A DNA stretch of 64,000 bases from positions 806,001-870,000 of the forward strand of contig JASJOG010000116.1 in NCBI GenBank assembly GCA_030142905.1. The letters run 5' to 3'. The DNA comes from Heliopora coerulea (Eukaryota > Cnidaria > Anthozoa > Scleralcyonacea > Helioporidae). The notes beneath the pieces were generated by a model. The model searched no databases, had not been told where the DNA came from, and saw nothing but the letters and a program-made list of their open reading frames with translations. A program made the translations under genes and the position numbers. Below are positions 48,771 through 62,144 of the stretch, one piece after another; the first letter of the stretch is position 1, and each line of letters opens with the position of its first letter.

Positions 48771-49274
48771 TCAAAGTTTTTCTGGGAGAACAGCTTGAGA
48801 GCGTGCGTATTAAGAACATAATAACCAAGCTACCACAATTACATCACAAAGAATATTAGTGCCCAGCATAGTCTTAAAAAGACCCATAATAATGAAGAAC
48901 CGATTCAACGATGAAACATTTTTCTACGATTATTTTAGTGCGGTCGGGAAATGTTTCTAAACTGATGTAAGCTGAGTTAAACGACAATACCATATTGATT
49001 CGGTTAGATTGAAAATCTATCCTTTTTTCGTTAAGATAAGAAACTTTGGGGACCTTTCAGCGATAGGAATAGATTCCCTAGGAGCCAATGTGCTAGGAAC
49101 TCTGACTAGGGCAAAATTGCCGGAGGCGCCCGCTGACCACTAGTTGAGAATGATAATGAAATGAATCGAAGAACTTTATTCGAAAAGAATTACTCTGCTT
49201 CTGCTTAACCTTCTTTTTCCAAGGTTTTTCCCGCCGAAAATATACTTCGCTCGTTAAAGAAAAATTAGAAGGAG

Positions 49275-52200
49275 ATGCCATTGAATTTAGAACCACCAGA
49301 AGGCGTTCGCGGCATGGAAAAGTTGCAGCGAAGTGCTTTTAGCAAGACAGTTTATGTACCTGGGCTTCGAGTTGAGGGAAAGTACTGCTCCATTATGTTG
49401 AAACGGTTAAACAAGTGTTTGTTGAATCAGCCAAGACTGAAAAATATTATTCCAGATACAGACGGAGACTTGGAAAAGAAAATTATTCTGTTGAACCCAG
49501 AGGTGACGTTTGATGCTGAACAAGAAAGATTTGTGAAGGGATGTGGATGTGAGGAACTTGAATATGAGCTGAACTTAGGTTATGATTACTGGACATGTGA
49601 TCAAATACTGCGGGCGGTATTACCAACAGATATCGTGGAAATAACCACAGCATTTGAAACTGTGGGTCATATAGCTCATATGAACTTGAGGGATTGTCAG
49701 TTGAAGTATAAAAACTTTATTGGTAAGTTTTGAAGAGCTTGATTCTGATTGGCCAGCCAAGGATGTTAATAAATTTATGTTTAACAAATAAAAAAATGGC
49801 TTGCATGTCTCTGTTTTGTTGTGAAAACGTAAATGATATTATTTTAGTCTGGAAAATAGCAAAAGGAAACTTGAAGCAGTGGGAATATTTATGAAAATTG
49901 AATTAGCTCTTTCTCTTTTCTGTAAAACAGCTTAAGTCTTCTGTTATTATGACATCATTTGTGCCACTCTACTCTAATTCATGATCACCTTCTCTGTACT
50001 TCCTCTTAAATGACTTAATGGCTGGTGTAGAATCCTAGATTTTGTAACTAAAGATCCATTTAAAAAACATGGATACTTTGAAATTTTTTGTTTTCTCTTT
50101 TTGTAGGGCAAATAGTGTTGGACAAAAATTCTCCTCAAATTAAAACAGTTGTAAATAAAGTGGATACAATTGATGAAACATTTCGTTTTTTCCACATGGA
50201 ACTATTGGCTGGGGAAGATCAAATGATTGCAACAACAAAAGAACATGGTTGCTTATTTAATTTTGATTTTTCAAAGGTTTATTGGAACTCCAGGTTGCAA
50301 AGTGAACACAAACGTCTGGTTGAAATGTTTGCAGAAAATGATGTCATTTGTGATATGTTTGCAGGTGTTGGTCCATTTGCCATCCCTGCAGCAAAGAAAG
50401 GTTGTGTGGTGTATGCAAATGACTTGAACCCAGAATCATTTTCATCACTAAAGAAAAACTGCAAACTGAATCATGTGGAGAGGAATGTCCATTGTTTTAA
50501 CATGGATGCAAGAGATTTTGTAGTTAGTCTTGTGAGGAAGATGGAGACATTACCCTTGAATCATGTCATCATGAACTTACCAGCTAGTGCTGTCCACTTC
50601 CTTGATGTATTTAAAGGAGTTTACAGTATGTGGTCACTTAATGGAGTCAATTCCTCTCTAAATCTGCCAACAATCCATTGCTATTGTTTTTCTAAGGCAG
50701 AGAATCCAATGTCAGATGCACAACATCAAGTTACATCAGCTTTGGGTGTGGATGGTTTGGAAAAATGCCTGGTTCACTGTGTTCGTAATGTTGCTCCTAA
50801 AAAGGTGATGTTGTGTGTATCTTTCATGCTACCTCATTCAGTAGCATTTGACAAGAAAGCCACCATAAGGAAGAGACATCAACAAAAAGGTGAGAGTTTT
50901 GCAGAGTTTGATTGTTTGTGATGCAGAATGCCACAGTATGGATGGAATATTTGGTAAGGATATTCCTGTTTGAATTATTTATACCCAAAATTTTTTATGC
51001 TCTTAGTAACCACTTCATTTTGCAATTGCCTTCATGAAGAATGTTGTGAGTTTGAGCTATTCACAATTGGAATACTCACACTTGGTAAATATCCTTCTCC
51101 AGCTGCTCTAAATTTAATTTACAAAAAGCTTATTCAGTGGTAACACTGTAGGGTAAATGAAGATGACTCATTTGCATCTAGTTTTGTCATCACCAGCAGC
51201 TGACATGCACAAATTTTATTGATGACATTCATGACATCAATATAACTTTTTTGATTTCTTTGTCTGTCTGTCTGTCTGTCTTCCTCCACATTACTTTGCT
51301 CTGTCTGTCCTAATCTTAAACCAGTTTGTATTATTTTTCAGTCACATGAATTTAAATTTTCTATTTAATCCACTCCACTTTTTATTACCGGTACATCAAA
51401 AGTAAAATAGCAGAAGTTGGTGGAAGAATTTTTGATAGATGTTATTAGACAACCTGTTCTCTTCAAAACAGCTGCTTTTATTGCACTTTAAAAAGCTTGC
51501 ACCATATGCAAATCACCACAATACTTTACTTTGGTCTAAAATTATCTACTATGTTGGACATTTTTTAAAGAAGGAACAGAGCAATAAGCCTAAAGTTATG
51601 TTCTGCTGTAATGTTAAATTTTTTAAAACTGGGCATTTTCCTGAAATCACTTTGCTTCTCGGTTAATACTTCAAATGTATTCTGGACATTTGTGGCTTAA
51701 CATTTGACAAAGATGAACACACTAAACTTGAGTATCTGGACACTGGGATCTTCTTAGGCTGCTTATCTTCTTGAACCAGATAAGCATTGAGTATGTAGGA
51801 TATTACTTCCAGTTTCATGTGCACATCACTCCCCAGGCCATGCAAATAATTTACGTTTATCCTGGTACTTACATTGCTAAGACCAATGTTTTTTCTACAC
51901 AAAATGTGCAGTTTGAAAATAAATTTGTACAGTTCAAACAAAACTAATATGCAGTTCTAAATTATGTAATTTTCAGCTTGTTCATGCAAAAGATCATCAA
52001 ATAAAAGCAGTCAGGATATTCATATAACCTTGTATAATTAATCTTTAAAGTTACAACCAGTCTCAGGGTATCAAGTTTTGTGATACGGAAAGGGTATAAA
52101 TGGCGACTTTCTGGGATGGGATGAAACACAATTCAATGTTTGGTGTCATTTCTTGCTCTTCCCACAAAATGCCACTGCTCATCAATTTTGGCAATAAACA

Positions 52201-55200
52201 CTTTATGCAGTTCTAATTTTTTTTAGAAAGAAAAACCTGGCTAAGACACTTGCTGCTATAGACGCATAGAAGTGTTGACTGTTTGAATATGAAATCATAC
52301 CTGCTTACACGAATTATTTTCCGTCCAAGTGGTGCCTTATGACATTCATTTATTTATAACATGTTCTAACATTTTGTACAGTTTGTCACTTGGTATGAAT
52401 TTCATTTCTTTCACATCCTACACTATGAACATCACTGGCCGAACACCAACGCACCATCATGAAATGGTCTTACTCCTTGGTGATTTAGATCTCCTTAGTA
52501 AAGAAAAACGACTGAAAAGTCCGTTAAAGTTGGCATGCCATGTATCTGTCACGCACAATATCAATCTCTGTTGCTGCGCAACCAAACCGTGACAACAAAG
52601 CTAACCTTTAATAATAAAAAAAGAAAGGTTTGAAAAGAGATTTACTGAATGTCACAAAAAATGCTGTTTGTTGGTACAACTGAGCTAGGAACGGAAAAAC
52701 CTCAAGATTTTGACCGTCAGGAGGAAAGTTTTTTAATGTGGTGTATCGTAATAATGTGATTACAAAGAAGGTGGCGCCATAAAGTGCCATGCACCTTCTC
52801 CGCATTAATACCGCCAGCGTTCTCGCTAATATCGCACGACGACAAGATGGCGCCAATAAAGTCTTTGAAATAATCCCCACTTTCACACAGGCAATGCTGT
52901 GGTCAAGACATTGTAACTTAAACAAAAACCAACGAAAATAGCATTATCTAAGACAGAGTGACGAAGTAGAGGCCTTTATCTTCCTTGAACCTCTCTTGAA
53001 TAATAATATTCTACCGGGCACTCAAATAGCCGCTACTTTTGCTTTTGTATTAAATCTAACGTCTCTTGATTTTTCTAATTTGTCGTTTTGTGATACTACG
53101 CCTGCATTGCCAAATTTAACTTAACTGATCCAAGATGAGGTTTTCCGTCTCAGGTGATTCGGCATTTGCCACGTCTGTCCATACTGGACTCTACAAATTA
53201 ACGTTACCGTATTCTTTTTAATTTCTACCCTTGATTTAGATCCAACTAATGGCCAGTGCATATGGATTGCATTTTAAAATTAACATGGCCTCTTCTTAAT
53301 TTCAAGCACGAGTCCATTCATTGTTCAGGATGACAGAGGTTACAGTTTTCCCTCCGTTGAAGAGCCGTCCTTCGAACGCGTGTTTCATTTCTGACACATT
53401 TCAGCTTCGATGTTTTACAATACGGGTCTTGGATAATCTTAACGTATCGCGCATGCAGCTCACGTAGTTTAAAACATTTTGTGCATTTGAAGTATCGTGA
53501 AATGTCTGTGGTATGTCTGTACACGTGCATTCTTTCGGACTTCATGGACGGAGCTTCGTAACTTCGTTTTTGAAATATTGGAAATCGCTGTTGTGTTCGT
53601 GGGTGCTGATCATTTTGTTTTTTGTTTGTAGATCGGGTTACTCTAAAGTCATCTGTTAATAACGCGAGTTGTTTTAACAGCGTGCAGTGGGTTTTGCATT
53701 TCGCCTGTGATGCTACCATGTGTTGTTTTCGTATTCTTTCTTTGTTCAAGGTGTTTCTAATTGTTTTTGGTTGTTCTTTTTGTACCACGAGGTACAACTC
53801 TTACAGTTCCGCCGTTATAACACTTACATCAACGTCATTATCAATAATCTTTCATTGTATAGTAATTTTGACACTTCTTAAGGTTGTCGCTGAAACCTAC
53901 AGTATCTTGTAAATTTACAGCTCACCGATTGCCTGTTGCTTTTCAATTGTTAATGTGCTCTTGCCCTAAAACCGATTCTGCTTTTCGCGGTCAGATGAAC
54001 TACTGTAGACGAACAATGAGACACTAATGCAGAGTATACTCATCAAAGCTGAGTGGTTGAGTTATATTTTGGCAGAGTAAACCGTTGCTCGTCCATTGCT
54101 ACAGTTTCCCGCAGTCGAATGTAAAATGATGTTTCCCGTATGTTTTCTCGCAACAAGTGTAATCTAAAACCTTTTTTTTTACCTAACTGCACTTATTTCA
54201 GCGTGTCATGGTAATATTTCTTTCAAAATTGATCAAATCCATGTCAAGGTCGGAAACGTTCTTCAATGTTATATAAGCAGGCGACTCTTCTGATCGTCTA
54301 AATAATTGAGAATAGAAGCTCATTTCTGTTCTGGTTTACAAGATTTTAGTGCTTTTTTATTCGTTAATTATCGACACACACCCACACACACTTCTGCCAA
54401 GTGCATGGTTTGTAAATGTGTTACTGTACGGGCTCTTGTGTGCTTAAATGAATTAAAAACACCGTGTTTACATATATATATGTATATATAACTGAAAACG
54501 TAGCTGCTAGGTCGCTTTAAAAATATACATCAGGCCAATATTCGTGTTGAACGGAATTATGTACTGTTGTATGAAAAGGCACAATGGCGTCAGAATATTT
54601 TAAGGTCATGCTTATAACAAACCATATCTTGAACAATATAAAATCTTCAGTACTTAGAAGATGGTCTTTTATTTCGCTACGTTTATACAGACCTGTTTTC
54701 AAACAACTTGTTTGTAACACTCTTGGGATGAATGTAATGTGTACGTGGAAAACGTTTTTTCAATTTTCCTTCACCTACGCCACTGTGGACGAATGTTTTT
54801 CCATATATATTTCCAATAGATAACATTTATCGAAGAGATATAATGTGGTAACCACGTCAAAAAAATCGAATTCAGGACACGCCGGGGTTGTTTTAAACTG
54901 CTTCAATTTTTGACAGAAAATTTTCCAACGCAGTCACGACAAGTAACTTTAAATTCCGATCATAGTATTTCAAGCTAGAGTTAGGTTAACTGTAAACAAT
55001 GACCTTGTTAACAAATGGACGTCATCTTGTTCTCCAGTTTGACCTTTATCAAGCAAACGAAAGGTGTAAGCCAACTGAAACTGATCGTTTTTGGAGTGAA
55101 AGTGCATCGGTGTGCACACAGCGTTGAAACTGGAAAAGTTTAAACTGGGAAGGTGCATGTTGTGTAATTTGTTTCATCCAAAATAGTAACGCATGTTACG

Positions 55201-55265
55201 TTTTTCTTGCAGCAGGTGAAACAAAGGGCGAGGCTTGTAAACGTGCGAGAATCACTCAAGATTAA
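49275..55265 (+). CDS. TRMT5: tRNA (guanine(37)-N(1))-methyltransferase TRMT5
   Basis: TRMT5/Trm5 uses SAM to form m1G37 next to the anticodon of tRNAs, preventing +1 frameshifting, and starts wybutosine synthesis on tRNA-Phe. Exons: 49275-49722, 50107-50889 and a small 55213-55265 (ends CKRARITQD, TAA), about 427 residues (human 509). Landmarks: RGMEKLQRSAFSKTV near the N-terminus, GHIAHMNLRD (about 131-140), FDFSKVYWNSRL; SAM-binding DMFAGVGPFAIP (232-243), NDLNPES (254-260), catalytic-loop MNLPASAV (305-312) and C-terminal VRNVAPKKVMLC. A TAG lies three codons before the ATG, so this exon offers no mitochondrial presequence; a mitochondrial form would need an unseen upstream exon. If intron 2 is retained, reading continues ten codons (GESFAEFDCL) to TGA at 50919-50921. 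The exon 3 join is supported by a GTGAGA donor, matching phase and a KR-rich tail like human TRMT5. Confidence 0.93.
50890..55212 (+). other. TRMT5 intron 2 (~4.3 kb), no gene recognised
   Basis: AT-rich, with only short open frames. An arginine/lysine-rich 159-codon frame on the minus strand (53318-53797) has no recognisable domain and is probably spurious. The interval also serves as 3' UTR for a transcript that retains the intron, with AATAAA near 52190. Confidence 0.5.
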
Positions 55266-57659
55266 AAGGTTTGTGAGTAGATACATAAATTAGTTCGTAA
55301 TTTAAAAAACAAATCAAGGTTTATCAAATGTTGAGACATATAATGAGATCCCTAAATGTCAATAATATTAGTTGTTTCGATCAAGAATATAGTTTCAGAG
55401 GGACCGACGAGCAATCTATGTATTTAAAACTAAAGTGTCGATGACGTGCTTCCATTTATATATGTTTCTTATTCAAGTCGTCGTGTTTAAGGATATTGGG
55501 GCAGCGAATTTTTAAACTTTCCTCACTTACGTTGATATTGCTACTTCATAAGAACATCTGTCGATCTCGGTACTTAATGCATTTACAGTATAATTTATCC
55601 TTTAACAAGCGGTGCTTCGAAAATGCGTTTAAGCAAGATGGTAGTCCGTATTGTAGGCCATACGCAGTAGAGAAACCGTAATTGTGTTTTTTTGCTCGAT
55701 GGACGTTTTTTTGACGGTTTGGTTATGTGTTAAATATAAGTTAATCAGAAATAACTCAGAATGCAAGTGGACAATCTTTACATCGCTCTTCACTTGAGGT
55801 CACTGTTAGATACCGACTGTAACATGATGTTTTGGTTTCAAAACCAAAAAATTGTGCCAAACCTTTTGTGGTTACTGTCTGTGACACAAACTATAGTAAC
55901 TAATATTTGCTTGATGCAAAATTTATCAGAACAGAAAAAATTGGCGTTTAATGACAAACGAATTAAGATTCTTGCAGATTTTAGGTGATCCAGAGTGGTG
56001 GCACTTCATCCTAGGGAGCCTTAGTAAGACACCACTGCCATTTTCGGAGACACGTTTTTTGAAGATAAACTTTACATGTTGCTATTAGAATATTAGTTGT
56101 TATATGTTGCTGCCTAAAATTATCGCCAATAAAAGTTGATATTGGTTAAAGGCTTTTTAAGAATCCTGATAATGGATCTAAGATTTGAGTGGTGAGAAAC
56201 AAGCGACTGATCAACTGGTTTAAATTGTTTGTATAATGGCACAGCTGCTTAGTTGTCGAAACCTCTCTGAGCTAATTAGGCAGAGCAAGTGAACTTTCCT
56301 TGGTGGTTAAGATCAAAGACAAAGCATTGACTGTGACATGAGGAGCGCTGAGGGCATGCCATTGTGTCAAAACATTGATATATCAAATGAAGGATAACTT
56401 AATTAAGCATTCTAATCAGTCTTTTGTTTAAGCGCTTCTCATCTTGAACTTTCATAGTAAAAACCTCTTCTCAGCTAAGTGGCAGCACTTCTATTCTAAT
56501 TCAGCAATTCAATTCTAATTCATAATTCGAGAGGGTTTGAGAAGATTTTCAGGTTAAGTTAAAGATAACTTTTGACCCCATTCACCCACGTACAAGTCGC
56601 CATTGGAAAATTTCCCTACGTGTCCAGTCCCTCTCGCTGTTTGTAGAACAGATGAAGAGCAAAGAGTGAAAATTAATTAAAAGCTTTCCCAGCATGCATA
56701 AAAATGTTTATACAACGAGTGATCGATCATTTTATTCGGTATTTTTTAAAACATTGAATATCACTTTCTCTTACTCTCTTCCATTAGTCTGTTTGTTCTT
56801 GTTGTAGTGATATAAAGAAATCGATGGGCTTGTCTTTATTTGCCTTCGCTAAATACTCTTTAATGAGCGTGATAATAGCTTTGCTATAGCCAACTGCGAA
56901 AACCTAGGAACTATTGTGCCCAGTTTTTCAAACAACAATATAGGAGGTGTATTGTTTACTTCGACAAAGGGCCATGACAAATCACCCGTCTGTATGTGTT
57001 GACCTTTTTTTTCTGTTCACTTCGTAAACGTGCGTTTTGCTTCGACGAATCCGAAGAACTTGGGAATATTCGTTGTTTGCAGCGTGGCCGATATCGTTGA
57101 AATCAATCATTAATCACAAGAAACTTTTTACTCTCGTTTATAAACAGGAGTACATTACGGAGAATGAAGTAATTTGTCGCAATTAAAAACTATAAGTGCG
57201 AGCGGACCACGGCATTGCTTTTGTTCAATTGTTCTTATTCTTTGCGATCGCTTGGTGATTTCGCTCAATATGCTCCTGATTTTTCTCGCTCTCTTACTCA
57301 CAATCCCTCATTTAATGGGCAAGTACTTTCTAAACTCTTAGAAAGCAATTTAGAGATGTTTGGTTGATTTAGATTACCGCCAAAGGTTAAATGGTAAGGT
57401 GGAATTAAATAGCTCTTCGGTCCTGTGGAACCAAGTACCCCCTGAAGTGAAGTACTCTGTGAAGTAACGTGTTTATTTCACTACGTCTTCTTAGTGGCAA
57501 CGAAAGCTAAAAACATTTGTTGAATAGTTTTGCATAACCAGTGGGGGTTCCGCCTTAGCAAGCGTTTACGACAGGTCACCTACTGATTTGTACCTGGTAT
57601 TTCTGTCACCTGTTTTATATTTTATTCCACATACTGTTCATATCTCCTGACGCCAAGAC
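55266..57659. other. Interval between TRMT5 and FoxG
   Basis: It contains the TRMT5 3' UTR, with a possible poly(A) signal AATAAA at 56128-56133, and the FoxG promoter/5' region. No coding segment recognised. Regulatory elements for a developmental transcription factor may lie here, but none can be seen without cross-species comparison. Confidence 0.5.
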
Positions 57660-59051
57660 ATGAATTCTTGCGGCAGCGCGCAAAAGTCTTCGTCCGTCTT
57701 CAATGACAATTTTAGCATTCGTAAGATGCTCAGCATAGACACAGATGAAGGACGGGAAGACACCCAAGACAGAGAGGAAAGCGAAACGCCGAAAGATCTT
57801 GAGAAATCACTTGAGAAAACTGAAAGAACAGAGTCAACATCCGATGAAACTGGCATAACTGAGAAGAAAGAAGAAAGACATGAAAAACCTCCTTTCTCAT
57901 ACAATGCTCTAATAATGATGGCTATCAGATCATCCCCAGAGAAACGACTAACGCTGAGCGGTATTTACGAATTCATCGTCAAGGTGAGTTAAGAAAATAT
58001 TCATCTCAAATGTACAACAAGTTGCGGCCTATTCATGGACACATGTACACATCAGCCTGTGTTTGCGCAGAGTTGTTCTTTAACAAGACAGAGCTCAAAC
58101 TACCTTTTTCTTGTATGATAACATTCTCCGTTAATCACAGCACTGGTTTACACTCCAAGTTATTCGTGATTATTTATTTCCATTTCAGTTTGTCTATATC
58201 CCGTTGACGTGTGTGTTTAAAAGGATATGTGAAAACAACATCCCTCCAACTTCGCTCATTTAAATGTTTATTTATTGTCAGGGAACCATAGCTCACATTT
58301 TTTGTACTCTTTCTCACCTCTGTATGTCTAGAACTTCCCTTATTATCTCAACAACAAGCAGGGCTGGCAGAACTCTATTCGCCACAACTTGTCTTTAAAT
58401 AAATGTTTCGTCAAAGTCCCTCGTCATTACGATGACCCTGGAAAGGGTAACTACTGGATGCTAGACCCAAGCAGCGACGACATCATTATCGGCGGAACAA
58501 CAGGAAAGCTAAAACGGCGTACCAATCCGGTTATGAAGAGCCGCTTCGCTTTAAAACGACCGGGTAGTTTAGCTATGGGAATTCCAACTTGGGATTTACG
58601 TTATTACGCCGCAAACAATGGATACTGGCCCTACTCTCATTGTGTTTGGGAACCTTACTGGAACAGAAGTCCTGTGCAGGAAACCCATCCATACCTGTCT
58701 CGTTTTACTCCAGATCAAAGTGCCTGCCACCATCTTGGCTATCAGGTTCAAGACGAACTAACTGCCAGTTTATCTCAGGATTACCCATCAACCGGTCTAT
58801 CTTCGACTCGCTGTACCTATCCCGATCAAGCCTCGTCTTCACCTCGTCGGAATAGCCCTGTAACGGCTTACACGCAGCGATGTATTTGCGACGAGACACT
58901 CGCTGACGTTCCTCGTCGAAGAACTCTCTGTTGTCCAGTTTCTAAGTATTCAAGCGGTTGGCAAAACTCACAGAACACCACACCACCAGTTTCACAAGAG
59001 CTTTCCAAATCTTTGTTTTGCCCCCCTCTCGTTCAAAGTCGGTACACTTGA
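57660..59051 (+). CDS. FOXG: Forkhead transcription factor FoxG
   Basis: FoxG (brain factor-1/sloppy-paired group) is a nuclear DNA-binding regulator of anterior or neural patterning. Two exons, 57660-57983 and 58332-59051, join in phase 0 to 347 residues. The forkhead domain runs from [15 protein letters not shown] (76-90) through [21 protein letters not shown], the recognition helix [13 protein letters not shown] (122-134), to [16 protein letters not shown]. The extension [13 protein letters not shown] is diagnostic of FoxG (vertebrate [13 protein letters not shown]). NFSIRKML (17-24) is an eh1-like motif expected to recruit Groucho/TLE corepressors. The N-terminus between them is acidic (Glu/Asp/Thr), and the C-terminal 180 residues are Ser/Pro/Tyr-rich without known domains. 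The intron lies inside the DNA-binding domain; human FOXG1 is single-exon. A poly(A) signal AATAAA lies at 59300-59305. Confidence 0.96.
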
Positions 59052-62000
59052 GTTAGTGTTTTAGCGCAAGCACTGCAGACTTATCAAAAAAGAAAACTGT
59101 CCAAAAAGAACAGATTTAGTTATAATATATAAGTGTATATAGGTTTAAGAATTAAGTCAACGTTTAACGTTTCCATTAACTGTAAGGAAACTCTAGTAAT
59201 GAAAAGGGAATCGAAAATTTCTTTGATGTAAATATTGTCAAAAAAGGAGTTACTGGACGTACTGTTATTAATGAAATATTACGTGAATGTAAGGTACTGA
59301 ATAAAAAAAAAAAAAACAATTTTGCAGATATATTTCTCTTGTGTTTGTTTTTGAAGTCGCCAGGGATGTTTTGCTGCAACGGCTTCACATCAGACGAACT
59401 TTTTAAAACTTCTCTGCTGGCCAGTTTGAATGTGAAATATTTGATGAGGACGTATGATTTTGGTGGAAAGACGTTCGTTTTGGTGGACTCCCAGGTATTT
59501 TTAATGTAGGATTTTTCTAATTGTCATTGTCAGGAACATAATACTGCGCTTAACGTGCTTCTTCTTACCTGCTGTTATTGTTTTATATGAACACTTTATT
59601 ACGTTAGCTCCCAAAAGTTGTCGGCTTGTCTTAATGTCAATAATATTGGAGTATAAATGTGTCCGCACCTGCTACAAACACATTATTTTTTTATGTACTT
59701 ACTCTGCATGAGTTGCATGAGTTTCACTAAAGTGATATGGTCGAAAGCCAAAAAGTCTGCGTTTTGAATAGAAATTTATTATATTTTTTTTGGTAAGTGT
59801 TCACACTTCTTCATGCAGTAGTCATCTGCTTGCAAACGATGATCGGTAGGGCCTCTGATAAGTTCTAAATGTTTCGAAAGCTGTTGTATTCAATTTAAGA
59901 TGTTTCGATATTATTATGCCAATATCAGTGTACAGGTATTAAAACAGAAGTCACTGGATTGTACTTCTTTTTTAAGACGAAAATGTTTACTCAAATCTCT
60001 AAGTACTCACTGATTGTGGAAATGAAACGATTGTTCATCATATGTAGTTGCCGTACTGACCATTGTTCAATGTTTTTCTTCAAATTCTAAATATGTGCTT
60101 GTTTATATCGCTTAAAAACGGCGTTTTCCTCTGACTGTGTTATCTGGCTGCTCCCCAACAGCTTTCGCTGGCATGTCTTGTCATGATCACGGAACACGGC
60201 AATCTCAGAGGGACGAAGTAATTTTTTGATGTTTCGTGTTCAATCAACCGAGAGAGTACTTGTAAAACGTACAACTTAGAGGTCATAGACTTCATCAATG
60301 TCGTAGTCAGAGCACCACTGACGTGTGTTGACTCTACATTAATATAATTCTCTTCATAAAGTTCTCCACCCGAGGACTGTCCACGTTATACAGAATTCTG
60401 AGTTACAAAAGCCCGTTTGAGTACTCTACCTAAAGAATTTTTGAGTCCGAACAAGAGGTTTTAAGATTTCCATTTAATCGCGTGTTTTTTTCCGTACGAT
60501 TTACCCATATAATTGTATCATATGTTCACAACTCTAATCTGTAGGAGTGCTAATGATAGACAAGAGTCCAGAAAGCAATCTGCTTCCCTATTTCATGCAA
60601 CGTGATGAAATAATTAGGTTCTTGATATCAAATCCTTCCTCGTAGTCATGACTTGTGCTGGGGTAAAAATATCCAACTAAATGTGGAGAACTGTATAAGT
60701 CCCGAATATCAACCCTTGCGTCAAATCGCAGTCGCTTATATTTAAGAGATTTTGTGTTGTCTATTTATATCAGTCATTTGTGACCTCGATCTGTCCTCCC
60801 ATCATCTAGCGATTTGTGCAAACTTATGTTGATGCACTTGAGAAAATGTCAACATAAAATCTGTTTTTTTCTTGCTGATCTTTAACATTACCAACTTTCG
60901 TTATGAACACATACATCAATTGAAAAAAATCTTGGGTAATCTGAGTTAATGTTAATAGAAAGGATGTTGTGAGTGAAAGAGCGCTTTTGAGCCGTTATAT
61001 TCCGATTAAAAATGGAAAAATAACGGAAATGTAAAGAAGAATTATTTGTTTGGAAATTTTGGCATTGGTGGTGGTAGGTCACTGAGAACAATGGTAGGCT
61101 ACGGGTAGTAGAACAAGGGGTGGAGTTCATAGTGAGACTGTAATTAACGCTTTTCTTCACACCAAGAACACTACCTCAAACATAGGCTCGTTGGTGGACC
61201 AACAGCGCGTTGTCAACAATGGCAACATAAGGGGGTTTGACGTTTGGAGGAGGAGTACTCAAACTGTGTCTATTGCATGTTCTACAAAAGAATGTTAAAA
61301 ACACGTTCGAATCTACCGTCGCTTTCCTGTATCCCCCGGGTGGATTTTTACCGTTCAAAAGCACAGCAGTGTTCGCAAACGTCAAATTGATGTGACAGTT
61401 TTGATTGGGATTAAAGACTTGTTTTTATAAATAGTCCACAGAATGATCTCCTACTGTACATTGCAGCAAACATTGCACGCCATTTATAAATATTTGAATG
61501 CTGGTGAATGTTCAGAAATTGTTCCTGCCTCGCTGACAGTGTATTGTTTTTGGTTTTGATAAAACGTAGTTTTCTATCTCGACATCATTACTTTGAGGTG
61601 GTGATAATGTTATCGGTTCCAGTTCTATTTCGTGACGGGTTTCCAAGGAATTATTCACTGACAAAGCTATAGTCCTTGGAGGTTAAGCCCTCCTTTTTTA
61701 CGTTTATTCATATTTTACTTTTAAAGTACTTTATATGTAAGTGCGTGTATAGGCGCCTTAGTTATTTAACTTTTTCACTGACACACTTAAAAACACAGCA
61801 AAACCCAACAAGCACATCAATTCTTACTGTGTCTGAATATTTTGTCACACAACCTCTCAAAATGACATTTTATTCATACGATTTTAACGTTTTCAGCATT
61901 ACAAATTTCTCGAATACTGGTTGCCTTTCAGCAGAAGATTCCCAGAACTCGTGCCGTATTAATGTAGACGGCCACACGTTTTGAATTTTCTGTAAATTTG

Positions 62001-62144
62001 CAATTGAATTCTGAATTAAATGGCTCGGCTTCCGTTTGTGGATTTCTTGTAATTGTACTTCTTAAGTAAATGGCCATAGCCTATGGATTTCTAGAACTCG
62101 AGTCACTTTCTAGTAAATAGTCATAGTTTTTAGACTTCTGAAAT
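59052..62144. other. Convergent intergenic region between FoxG and the NAALADase-like gene
   Basis: It holds the FoxG 3' UTR (AATAAA at 59300-59305, followed by an A-run) and the 3' UTR of the NAALADase-like gene (minus-strand AATAAA as TTTATT at 61703-61708). Open frames are short and unrecognised. Confidence 0.55.

Larger units (their letters stand above)
48566..48817. repeat. Inverted repeat whose arms are tRNA-like sequences
   Basis: GTTCTTAATACGCAC (48566) is mirrored by GTGCGTATTAAGAAC (ending 48817). The arms of about 125 bp meet at GACTCAGATCTGAGTC. Each arm contains a 73-nt tRNA-like sequence, one per strand, described separately. The whole is a foldback structure; flanking sequence outside 48566-48817 no longer matches. 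Confidence 0.85.
48018..49274. other. Intergenic region between matrin-finger gene and TRMT5
   Basis: It holds the 3' UTR of the matrin-finger gene, the palindrome with two tRNA-like arms (48566-48817), and the TRMT5 promoter. No protein gene was seen. Confidence 0.6.

Noticed and set aside
53318..53797. 159-codon basic open frame on the minus strand
   Set aside because: It has no recognisable domain, lies inside the TRMT5 intron, and its composition looks like unselected sequence; I would accept it only with transcript support.
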